From Austwickia sp. TVS 96-490-7B (lineage in GTDB: Bacteria; Actinomycetota; Actinomycetes; Actinomycetales; Dermatophilaceae), in NCBI RefSeq assembly GCF_019331795.1, contig NZ_JAHPZL010000001.1:62001-126000 (forward strand): a stretch of 64,000 nucleotides of DNA, written 5' to 3'. Position numbers and translations under genes: made by a program. Of the stretch, positions 8,018 through 15,498 are shown piece by piece. Below the pieces are notes generated by a model. That model was not told the DNA's origin and did no database searches. It was given only the letters and a program-made list of their open reading frames with translations. Each line of letters starts with the position of its first letter. Position 1 is the stretch's first letter.

Positions 8018-8317
8018 TCAATACATTTCATTCTGCACCATAAATGCATCCAGGAGCTCTTTGGCGACTTTGGGTGAAAGCACTTCTTCGAGAGCCTTTA
8101 GCGTTGCGGAATACTCTTTCCAGTGGTCCCCGTTCTTAGTATTCTCGAAGAATGCTCTAAGAATTATTTGAGACTCCGTGCCCTTTTCGCCGATAATGTG
8201 GTATTTCGACTGCACTATATGAGTCGGTCGAGCATCTTTATCGTAGGGTCGAGTAACTTCGAGTAGGGACACTCGTTCTGCAAGGTGGATCAGTTCAGTT
8301 GCGATATCTTCAGACAT
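8018..8317 (-). CDS. Small cytosolic protein, candidate immunity partner of the upstream secreted protein
   Basis: A 99-aa charged, helical protein with no signal peptide or membrane segment. A clear ribosome binding site (GGTGGAGG) precedes its ATG, and the gene begins 15 bp after the stop of the secreted 155-aa gene, so the two are co-transcribed. I do not recognise the family. Residues 25-60 look like a beta-rich core (THIVQSKYHIIGEKG, SQIILRAFFENTK) followed by a helix. Its end abuts the MITE-like repeat. A small cytosolic protein encoded directly behind a small secreted one suggests an immunity or chaperone role; this is inference from context only. Confidence 0.6.
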   Translation of the reverse strand: MSEDIATELIHLAERVSLLEVTRPYDKDARPTHIVQSKYHIIGEKGTESQIILRAFFENTKNGDHWKEYSATLKALEEVLSPKVAKELLDAFMVQNEMY

Positions 8318-8332
8318 AAATTCGCCTCCACC

Positions 8333-8800
8333 TTAAATGATGGCCCCGATGATAATGCCTAGGGTGTCGGAAATCATCTTCGCATTCCCGCCTGAGAGTC
8401 CGGCATTAAGAAGCATGTGGAAAGTCTTCTCTTTCACTACATGAGCGGGAATGTCTGTGAATTTAGCAATCTGATCTAGCACGTCTGCTACGGCGCCTTT
8501 ATTCGCTTTCACAGCCGCCTTAGCAGCCTTGTCGCCCCAGTTGATTCTGTCGATGACCGCGTCGGCAGCGGGGCTGCGCAGCGCCTTCGCGAGCAGCTTC
8601 GCGCCCTGTTTCCCAGCCCAACTAGCACCGGCACGAGGTGCTGCTTCCGCATTTTGGGTATCCGCCCCCCGCGCAATGGACGTCACCGAAATATTGCTAG
8701 GGACACTCACCGGTTGTTCTGCGGCAGTCGCCGTGGGGATACCCACGGCCAAAAGCAGGAACGACATCGAAGCAACAACCAGCCTGTTTTTAGCTCTCAT
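8333..8800 (-). CDS. Secreted 155-aa protein, candidate bacteriocin-like effector
   Basis: A 155-aa protein with a clear Sec signal peptide: positive start MRAKNR, hydrophobic core near residues 8-22, and a cleavage site around PTATA/AEQ. The mature part of about 128 residues has a basic amphipathic middle (DKAAKAAVKANKG), a helix-rich region, and a hydrophobic Gly/Ile end (LGIIIGAII) that could insert into a membrane. It contains no cysteine. The start is supported by GGAG 9 bases before the ATG. I do not recognise a family. The design, small and secreted with an amphipathic/hydrophobic tail and followed at once by a small cytosolic gene, resembles bacteriocin/immunity pairs, but this is not proven. 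Confidence 0.6.
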   Translation of the reverse strand: MRAKNRLVVASMSFLLLAVGIPTATAAEQPVSVPSNISVTSIARGADTQNAEAAPRAGASWAGKQGAKLLAKALRSPAADAVIDRINWGDKAAKAAVKANKGAVADVLDQIAKFTDIPAHVVKEKTFHMLLNAGLSGGNAKMISDTLGIIIGAII

Positions 8801-9118
8801 TTTATTATCTCCGCTCGTCGTGGGCCTTCACACTATTCAGAGATTAGGTGACTTTTCAAGCTTCTCCCCGGCGAGTCGGGATATGGACTTGGCATGGTCG
8901 CCGAAGTGGCCCCGAGCTCTTTCGCGGTCAGGCCACCCCAGTGGCTGGCCTGTGGTCGCAGCGTCCGACGGGGAGGCCGTCTTCGTCCTCGATCCAGCCG
9001 GGAGTCGGAGCAGATCGGGCAGTAAGCCCGTGGAGTAGCCGCTCGGATGGCCCTAGGAGCCTCTGGGAGGCCCTGCAGGCAGGCGGAGATGAGTGCCGGG
9101 AGGGCCCCCCCTTCCGAA
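8801..9118. other. Degenerate segment, no intact gene
   Basis: It lies between the secreted-protein gene and the broken WXG100 copy. The minus strand contains scattered zinc-ribbon-like pieces in different frames (YCPICSDS in one, GWIEDEDGLPVGRCDH in another) that together look like a frameshifted mobile-element protein. No intact reading frame is supportable. Confidence 0.4.
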
Positions 9119-9254
9119 CTCTTCCCTGCCAGTGTTCCCCAACGAGTCGAGCTGCTCTCTTCACATCCCCTTCAACAGCTTCCAAAGAAGCCAGGTGCCG
9201 ACTCACCTCACGAATCGTCGACTCAAGCACATCAAGGTTCACTCGGTAGGCCAT
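8928..9254 (-). pseudogene. WXG100 gene copy B, truncated and fused to foreign sequence
   Basis: From the ATG at 9254 the first 44 residues match the copy A WXG100 protein almost exactly (MAYRVNLDVL to EHWQG). At the edge of the 542-bp repeat (9123) the frame runs into unrelated Arg/Pro/Ser-rich sequence ending at 8928. The second helix is missing, so a normal WXG100 hairpin cannot form. It is best read as a duplication breakpoint product. Confidence 0.8.
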
Positions 9255-9664
9255 GACAGTCCTCCCCCAGCGGAATGGATGCCTTGTTGGCCCCATGCGT
9301 CTGCACCTACGTAATCAGCGCGAGCAGCCTCACACTGTTTGCTGAGATCAAACAAAGCCTTGCGGGCTTTCGTCGCACCTTGAAGCCACTCGCGAAACGC
9401 CTTCTCGTACGCCGTGGCAGCAGCACTAGACCACTCTTTGGCCACAGCATCGACAGCCCCAGACAACCTGGACTGTTCGCGATCTAACTCCTCGGCGGCA
9501 ACGCGAAGAGTGCTAGCGACACGAGCCAGCTCATCCACATTGACCTGAAACATCGCCCCAGACACGCCATGAACATAACAGGCCCCACCGACACCACACG
9601 CCACATAGCTGTATTTCGGTCAGCGCTTCATGACGATGATGGCGTGCCCCGCGGCAGCACCCGC
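9123..9664. repeat. 542-bp direct repeat, copy B
   Basis: The gapless partner of 6537-7078, 2,586 bp away and in the same orientation. It begins inside the truncated WXG100 gene and ends inside the alpha-galactosidase coding sequence, including that gene's stop codon. Confidence 0.92.
9239..9553 (-). CDS. WXG100-like protein, copy B
   Basis: A 104-aa paralogue of the protein at 6653-6967, differing at only a few residues, with the same start MFQVNVDELARV and the KEWSSAAATAYEKAF turn. It overlaps the truncated WXG100 gene and lies 75 bp downstream of the alpha-galactosidase stop. The intact frame suggests it may still be made, but its toxin and partner are missing here. It could serve as an extra export partner for the copy A toxin. 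Confidence 0.72.
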   Translation of the reverse strand: MFQVNVDELARVASTLRVAAEELDREQSRLSGAVDAVAKEWSSAAATAYEKAFREWLQGATKARKALFDLSKQCEAARADYVGADAWGQQGIHSAGGGLSWPTE

Positions 9665-10860
9665 TCCACCCGGTACATCGTGGTCCCGTGCCCAGGGGTA
9701 TCCGACGTACCAATCACGTCCTCAGTGGTCATGCTGTGCCCGGTCCACACATCGGTCAGCCGATATGTCCCAGCAGGCAATCCGAGCCCAGCGATCGACG
9801 TACGAACCCTTGATGGCACTGCCCACCGGTTGGTGAGCGTCACGCTGAGCGCGCCCCCAGAGAGCGGTCGAGAGGTGATGAGGTGGTTGTCGCGATCCCA
9901 GACCACCGTGGGAGCAGCGGCGAGCGGGTCCTGGTCGATCGCGATGACATCGCTGCGTCCCAAGAGTTCCACAGTGGTGGAGTCGGCCCGATCCAGGTCA
10001 GTGCCGATCATGAGAGGGGCGCCCAGTTGCGCCCACAAGCTGAGGTGGGTGCGGTATTCCTCAGTGCACATCCCGCCGTTGCCGACCTCAAGCATGTCGG
10101 GATCGACCCATCGGCCGGGCCGGTTCCAGTGCGCGTGATCCAAGGTACGTCGGGCGATGTCGATCATCGAGGGCCACCGGTCACGGATGTCTTTGGTGGT
10201 GCGCCAGGTCTGGGCGACGTCTCCAGCCCAGGCCGGGATCGGCGTTTGCGGTTCGTAATGGGCACCCAGAGCGATCTGCCGGCCGGTGTTGTCCAGTTCG
10301 CGGCGCATCAACCGGTAAGCCTGTCGTCCAGCGACACCGTCACGGTCGGCGCGGCACCAGTCGTATTTGACGTAGTCAACGCCCCAGGTGGCGAAGGTTC
10401 GCGCGTCGTCCCGTTCATGGCCGAGGCTGCCCAGGCCAGCTCCGCGGTAGCCGTCGTAGATCTGGGCGCACGTTTTGGTGCCAGGGGTCGCATAGATGCC
10501 GAAGCGCAGTCCGCGGGCGTGCACATACTCGGCGAGCGCGGCCATGCCGTCGGGGAAGCGTTTCGGGTCGGCTTGCAACATCCCGTCTGGGGTACGTCGA
10601 GGGGCTTGCCAGCAATCGTCGACCGTGACCTGTCGGTATCCTTTCGCGGCGAGTCCGGTGCGGACCAGCGCGTCAGCGGCTCGGCGTACCTTGTCTTGGT
10701 CGATGTCGCACCGGTAGGCATTCCAGGTGTTCCATCCCATGGGTGGTCCGGTGGCGTCTGTGCCGGTGGGGTGTGGTGGGTCGTCGGTGGCAGACGCCGG
10801 GACGGCGCCACTGATCATGAGGAGCGTCAGTACGGCGACGAGAGCGGGACGCGACGTCAT
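9628..10860 (-). CDS. Secreted alpha-galactosidase, GH27 family
   Basis: A 410-aa enzyme that removes terminal alpha-galactosyl residues from oligosaccharides or glycoconjugates. Residues 1-24 form a signal peptide (VAVLTLLMISGAVPASA). The GH27 barrel starts at PPMGWNTWNAY and contains DDCW (81-84), the nucleophile Asp167 in VKYDWC, the acid/base Asp224 in WRTTKDIRDRW, WVDPDMLEVG, and IAIDQDPL. A beta-sandwich follows to the end. I chose the ATG at 10860 over an upstream TTG at 10896 because the signal peptide begins there. The last codons and stop lie within repeat copy B, so the native 3' end may have been altered. A galactokinase gene lies further along (17446). Confidence 0.9.
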   Translation of the reverse strand: MTSRPALVAVLTLLMISGAVPASATDDPPHPTGTDATGPPMGWNTWNAYRCDIDQDKVRRAADALVRTGLAAKGYRQVTVDDCWQAPRRTPDGMLQADPKRFPDGMAALAEYVHARGLRFGIYATPGTKTCAQIYDGYRGAGLGSLGHERDDARTFATWGVDYVKYDWCRADRDGVAGRQAYRLMRRELDNTGRQIALGAHYEPQTPIPAWAGDVAQTWRTTKDIRDRWPSMIDIARRTLDHAHWNRPGRWVDPDMLEVGNGGMCTEEYRTHLSLWAQLGAPLMIGTDLDRADSTTVELLGRSDVIAIDQDPLAAAPTVVWDRDNHLITSRPLSGGALSVTLTNRWAVPSRVRTSIAGLGLPAGTYRLTDVWTGHSMTTEDVIGTSDTPGHGTTMYRVERVLPRGTPSSS

Positions 10861-10946
10861 GTCGACCACTTTTCTGCGATATGTCGTTGGCCGCAACTAG
10901 ACTCCGGAAATCCGCAGGCTCCACCTCATCGGTGAGGAGGCAGGGC

Positions 10947-11786
10947 ATGGCTTCGTCAGCACGTATCGGACAGCCAGTGTGGCTCGATCTGATGACTCAT
11001 GATGTTGAGGGCGCACGCGATTTCTATGGCTCGTTGTTTGAGTGGGAGTTCACTGATCAGGGAGCTGATTTCGGCCACTATCACCTGATCACTCGTGGTG
11101 ATCAGGTGGTCGGCGGGATGATGTCGTCGCTGATGGGGATGGATGGGCCCACTGAAGAACCTCAGGGGCCGACGACGTGGAGCGTGTACCTACGCCATGA
11201 CGACATTGATGTGGCGTTGACGCAGGTGCCGGAGATGGGTGGGCAGGTCGTTTTTGGGCCGATGGATGTCGCTGACCAAGGAAGGCAGGCGTACATCATG
11301 GATCCGGCGGGGGCCTATGTGGGGTTGTGGCAGCCGAGGACGATGGCAGGCCTGAGGGTCACAGGCGCGGCGGGGACGGCGGTGTGGTTTGAGACGTTGA
11401 GCACTGACTTTGATGCGGCGTTGCCGTTTTACCGGGAGGTGCTGAGGTGGGGCGAGGACGTGGTCTGGATGGGTCCGGAAGGAGAGGAACCCGTCGATGG
11501 AGTCCGCTATGTCACGTTTGGGGCAGCGGACGAGGCCTGTGCTGGTCTCTGTGATGCGGCAGCGTTCCTTCCTGAGGATGTGCCGTCGTTTTGGCGGGTG
11601 TATTTCGGCGCGAATGATGTCGATGCGGCGGTGGAGCAGGCCGTTGACTTGGGTGGGATGGTGTTGGAGAGTCCGATGGATTCGCCGTACGGGCGGTTCG
11701 CGCAACTGGCTGATCCGCAGGGTGCGATTTTCATGGTGAATTCGGTGACCGCGTCTTCACCGGATGGGCTGACCGAGCCTGCCTAG
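10947..11786 (+). CDS. VOC-family (glyoxalase/bleomycin-resistance fold) protein, two domains
   Basis: A 279-aa cytosolic protein with two VOC modules, residues about 8-125 (QPVWLDLMTHDVEGARDFY) and 140-265 (AVWFETLSTDFDAALPFYREVL), each with the beta-alpha-beta-beta-beta pattern. The ends YIMDPAGAYVGLWQ and QLADPQGAIFMVN are typical. Such double proteins include CFP32-like and hydroxylase-like members; the substrate cannot be told. The ATG at 10947 has GAGGAGG just upstream, and the open frame before it overlaps the divergent alpha-galactosidase start region. It is the only plus-strand gene between that enzyme and menE. Confidence 0.85.
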   Translation: MASSARIGQPVWLDLMTHDVEGARDFYGSLFEWEFTDQGADFGHYHLITRGDQVVGGMMSSLMGMDGPTEEPQGPTTWSVYLRHDDIDVALTQVPEMGGQVVFGPMDVADQGRQAYIMDPAGAYVGLWQPRTMAGLRVTGAAGTAVWFETLSTDFDAALPFYREVLRWGEDVVWMGPEGEEPVDGVRYVTFGAADEACAGLCDAAAFLPEDVPSFWRVYFGANDVDAAVEQAVDLGGMVLESPMDSPYGRFAQLADPQGAIFMVNSVTASSPDGLTEPA

Positions 11787-11837
11787 ATCGGGAGAGCGCT
11801 GCGCAGGTCAGGACGAGCGGCCCTGAACACTGTTCAA

Positions 11838-13076
11838 GTGAGCCTCTACCCTGGAGGGGTGAACCAGCGTCCCGTCATTGCTTGGCCTCCAGCTACCGCG
11901 AGCGCCGCCGAGATCGTCGCCGATATTGACGTCCTGACCCGAGCGATGGACGGCACCGGGCCGGCGATTGCTACGGCTGGGATCATCGACCCCACCCAAA
12001 CGCCGACGGTGCCCGCCGACGCTGCCGTGGTCATCGGTACGTCGGGGACCACCGGTCCGCCCAAGCCGGCGCTCCTGCCTGCCAGCGCTCTTCTCGCGGG
12101 GCGGGAGGGGGCATGTTTTGATGGCACTGGGGCGCCTGGGCAATGGCTGCTCGCCGTACCACCTGCTCATATCACGGGGTTGTGTGTCATGCTGCGTTCG
12201 CTGCGCGCGGGATATCTTCCCGTCCCCATCCAGCCTGGACATTTCGGCCCACAATCCTTCGTGGAAGCCACCCGTCGGCTCGATCCCAGCGCGCCCGCCC
12301 ACTACACCACGTTGGTGCCGACCCAGTTACGACGGGTCTTAGACGACCCGGATGCTGTTGCTGCTGCCCGCACCTACGACCAAATCCTGGTGGGGGCAGC
12401 TCCCCTCCCGGATGTCGACCGCCACCGCGCCGAAGCGATGGGGATCCGCATCGTCGAGGGTTACGGACTGTCAGAGACCGCTGGCGGCTGCGTGTACGAC
12501 GGTCTTCCTTTGCCGGGGACGCGCCTGCGAGTGGAGGACGACGATGTCACCGAGGACACCGGGGTGGGTCAGGGGCGGTCCACCGGTCGGATCGTGATTG
12601 GTGGGCCACGGGTGGCTTTGGGCTATCTGGGTCGTCCCGATGCTGACGAGGACTTTTGGACCGACGAGGAGGGGGTGCGTTGGTTCCGCACCAGTGACCA
12701 CGGCTACCTTGACGACGACGGCCGGTTGCATGTCGTCGGCCGGGTCGATGACGTCATCAACACTGGTGGGTTGAAAGTCGCCCCAACGGTCGTGGAGTCA
12801 GCGGCGCGGGCAGCCCGGATCCCTGGTCTGCTCGACCTCATGGTGGTGGGGGTGCCGGACGACGAATGGGGTCAAGCCATCACCCTGGTGACGGTCACTG
12901 CTGATGGACATCAGGTCACCCTCCCCCAGGTTCGGTCGCTGCTCGCCGACCATCTCCCGGGATATGCCCTCCCCCGACGAGTCGTCAATGTCCCGGCGAT
13001 TCCCCTCGTGGGACCTGCCAAACCAGACCGCAGGGCCGGGCTGCGCCTCGCTATGGGGCACATGGTCAGTCTCTGA
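11838..13076 (+). CDS. menE: o-Succinylbenzoate-CoA ligase
   Basis: A 412-aa adenylate-forming enzyme that activates o-succinylbenzoate to its CoA ester in menaquinone synthesis. It shows the AMP-binding P-loop TSGTTGPPKPALL, GYGLSETAGG, the hinge region WFRTSDHGYLDDDGRLHVVGR-type with VDDVINTGGLKV, and a C-terminal lysine in GPAKPDR. Its short length (about 400 aa) and compact N-terminus match actinobacterial MenE rather than general acyl-CoA ligases. The start is either the GTG at 11838, with no clear ribosome site, or the GTG at 11859, which follows GGAGG very closely. The 3' end overlaps the convergent bioF by 11 bp. No other men genes are in view. Confidence 0.83.
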   Translation: MSLYPGGVNQRPVIAWPPATASAAEIVADIDVLTRAMDGTGPAIATAGIIDPTQTPTVPADAAVVIGTSGTTGPPKPALLPASALLAGREGACFDGTGAPGQWLLAVPPAHITGLCVMLRSLRAGYLPVPIQPGHFGPQSFVEATRRLDPSAPAHYTTLVPTQLRRVLDDPDAVAAARTYDQILVGAAPLPDVDRHRAEAMGIRIVEGYGLSETAGGCVYDGLPLPGTRLRVEDDDVTEDTGVGQGRSTGRIVIGGPRVALGYLGRPDADEDFWTDEEGVRWFRTSDHGYLDDDGRLHVVGRVDDVINTGGLKVAPTVVESAARAARIPGLLDLMVVGVPDDEWGQAITLVTVTADGHQVTLPQVRSLLADHLPGYALPRRVVNVPAIPLVGPAKPDRRAGLRLAMGHMVSL

Positions 13077-14229
13077 TCTGTGGGGTCACGTCGACGGCGG
13101 TGGTGACCTCCCGGATCACCTGGATCGCCCAGTCGACGTCAGCGGTGTCGTGGGAGGCGTGCGCAGTGAACCGCAACCACGAACCGCCGTCAGGCGTCGA
13201 CGGCGGGCGAAAACAGCCGATCCGCAGGCCTCGTGCCGCTGCCGCCGCGACCGCAGCAACCGCTTCGTCTGGTCCGGGCATCGGCATCGCCAACACCGCA
13301 CCAGCAGGAGTGGGCAGGCCTAAGCCTGCCGCCAACCGGGCCGCATTATCCCGGCACTGCCCTGGCAGGTCAGGGGTGTCCCGCAGCACCGCCAACGCAC
13401 CCAAAGCTGCTCCCGCAGCAGCCGGAGCCAACCCCGTGTCATAAATAAACGGCCTCGCCGTGTTGAGCACATGATCCCGCACTGCACCAACCCCTGCGAC
13501 CAGCCCACCCTGCGCAGCTAGCGACTTCGACAACGTTCCCGTGACCACCACGTGAGACTGACCGGAGACGTCCGCAGCGCGCAGCCCACCGCCACCGCCC
13601 GGGCCGACAACCCCGATGCCATGAGCCTCGTCGACCAGGAGCGTGGCGCCTTCCTGGGCAGTGAGCGCGACGAGATCGGCGAGTGGCGCCGCGTCGCCAT
13701 ACACGCTGTACACCGATTCCACCACGACCAGCGCACGCGGCTGCTGACGCGAACGCAGCAGGTCACGCACCTGATCAAGATCGTTATGGCGAGCAATAGC
13801 GACCTCACCGCGAGCCAAGCGCGCACCATCCACCAGCGAGGCGTGCACGTGCGCGTCCGAGACGATGAGCGTGTCAGCATCCCCGAGGGTGGTGACCGCC
13901 GCGAGATTCGCGTGATACCCCGTGGAGCAGACCAGAGCGGACTCCACCCCGAGCAGCCCCGCCAACTCCACCTCAAGGTGACGATGCGTGGGAGTGGTCC
14001 CGGTGACCACCCGGGACGCGCCAGCACCACCACCATCGCGACGAGCCGCCGCCACCGCTCCGTCAATCACCGAAGGGTGACGCAACAACCCGAGATAGTC
14101 GTTACCAGCGAGATCGACCGTCGGGACGCAACCCGGGACGTCGGCTTCTCGTTGCAATCCCAGCTCCCGACGCCGGGCGGCGCTCGCCGCCAGATGGGTC
14201 AACAACGGTGGGTGCGGGAAAGTAGACAC
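13066..14229 (-). CDS. bioF: 8-Amino-7-oxononanoate synthase
   Basis: A 387-aa PLP enzyme of the alpha-oxoamine synthase family that condenses pimeloyl thioester with alanine in biotin synthesis. The PLP lysine is Lys235 in TGTLSKSLAAQGG. The cofactor site DEAHGIGVVG (200-209) and the glycine-rich substrate loop near GAGASRVVTGTTPTH (68-82) are present. It starts at GTG 14229 behind GGGGGAGG. The other oxoamine synthases (KBL, HemA, SPT) share the fold; the short N-terminus and loop favour BioF. No bioA, bioD or bioB gene is adjacent. Confidence 0.85.
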   Translation of the reverse strand: MSTFPHPPLLTHLAASAARRRELGLQREADVPGCVPTVDLAGNDYLGLLRHPSVIDGAVAAARRDGGGAGASRVVTGTTPTHRHLEVELAGLLGVESALVCSTGYHANLAAVTTLGDADTLIVSDAHVHASLVDGARLARGEVAIARHNDLDQVRDLLRSRQQPRALVVVESVYSVYGDAAPLADLVALTAQEGATLLVDEAHGIGVVGPGGGGGLRAADVSGQSHVVVTGTLSKSLAAQGGLVAGVGAVRDHVLNTARPFIYDTGLAPAAAGAALGALAVLRDTPDLPGQCRDNAARLAAGLGLPTPAGAVLAMPMPGPDEAVAAVAAAAARGLRIGCFRPPSTPDGGSWLRFTAHASHDTADVDWAIQVIREVTTAVDVTPQIRD

Positions 14230-14304
14230 GGCTCCATCCTCCCCCGGCCGGTGCCACGGCCTCCCATCGGGATGTCAGCGCCACCCCACCACACCCACAC
14301 CTGC

Positions 14305-15498
14305 TCACCCGCTGAACAACGGCATCCGGGCGATCCGGTCGAAAGCCTCGTCGATGCGGTCTTGGTCCACGGTCAATGCCAACCGCAGGAAACCCTCCCC
14401 AGCATCGCCGAATGCGATCCCTGGGATGGTCAACACGTGGGCCTGCTCAAAGATCTGGTCGGCGACCTCCACACTGCTCAGGCCGGTAGAACGGATATCC
14501 ACCCACAAATAGATGCTGCCCTGCGGGGAAAGCGCCGTCATTCCCGGTGTCGCCACGACTCGTTCATAGGCGTGCACCACCCGTTCCCGGTAGAGCTCCC
14601 GGATCGGTGGCTGGATCTCGTGCCGTCGACGTAACGCATGCACAGCGGCGCGTTGACTGACCGACGGGGCCGTGAACACGTTGTTCTCGTTGACATCCTT
14701 CATCACCCGGATCAGCGCGGACGGCCCCAGGACATACCCGATCCGCCACCCCGTCATCAGGTAGTCCTTGGAGAGCGAGTTGATCGTGACGGTGCGTTCG
14801 ACCATGCCGGGGATCGTCACAAACGGCCGGAACGGCTCGGCATAACTGAACAACGTATAAATCTCATCGGCGATCACCACCAGGTCATGACGATCCGCGA
14901 GCGAGGCGATCGCTTCCTGCGTGGCCCGGGACAGGCAGGCCCCGGTGGGATTGGCGGGGGTGTTGAGGATGATTGCCCGGGTGCGTTCGGTCAGTGCCGC
15001 TTCGAGGGCGTCGACGCGCAGCTGGTATCCGTCCTCAGGGTGGGTGTCGACCACGACGGGCACGCCACGGGCAAGACGGACCTGGTGCGGGTAGGGCGTG
15101 AAATACGGTGCGGCGATGATCACTTCGTCGCCGTCGTTGAGGATCGATTCCAAGACCAGCCACATGGCGTGGCATCCGGAGGTGGTGACCATCACCCCGT
15201 CTGGGTCGTGCTGGTGACTGTGATCTTCCAGGTAGGTGGTCAGGATCTGCGCGCGGAGCTCCGGATCGCCGTAACTGTCGGTGTAGTGGGTGTGACCGGC
15301 GTGAGCGTCGGCGGCGGCCGCATCGATGATGCCTGGGTCGGTGGTGAGTTCTGGGTCGCCCAGGCTGAGGTTGATGGTGTCCGGGTAGAGAGTGGCGCGG
15401 TCCACGGAACTACTCATCGGAGTGGTCGCCATGTCCCGATACCGTCCGGAAATCAGCCGGGACGGGTCGGTCCGGTCGGGATGGTTTGCGTCAGTCAT
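14305..15498 (-). CDS. PLP-dependent class I/II aminotransferase
   Basis: A 397-aa fold-type I aminotransferase. It has the substrate segment LSLGDPELTTD, NPTG at 183-186, the PLP aspartate in IADEIYTLF (211), the catalytic Lys244 in SLSKDYLMTGWRIGYV, and the C-terminal phosphate/carboxylate Arg region FLRLALTV. The ATG at 15498 overlaps the TGA of the upstream symporter gene (ATGA), so the pair is translationally coupled. The likely job is transamination of an amino acid brought in by that transporter. Family features alone do not tell the substrate. Confidence 0.86.
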   Translation of the reverse strand: MTDANHPDRTDPSRLISGRYRDMATTPMSSSVDRATLYPDTINLSLGDPELTTDPGIIDAAAADAHAGHTHYTDSYGDPELRAQILTTYLEDHSHQHDPDGVMVTTSGCHAMWLVLESILNDGDEVIIAAPYFTPYPHQVRLARGVPVVVDTHPEDGYQLRVDALEAALTERTRAIILNTPANPTGACLSRATQEAIASLADRHDLVVIADEIYTLFSYAEPFRPFVTIPGMVERTVTINSLSKDYLMTGWRIGYVLGPSALIRVMKDVNENNVFTAPSVSQRAAVHALRRRHEIQPPIRELYRERVVHAYERVVATPGMTALSPQGSIYLWVDIRSTGLSSVEVADQIFEQAHVLTIPGIAFGDAGEGFLRLALTVDQDRIDEAFDRIARMPLFSG

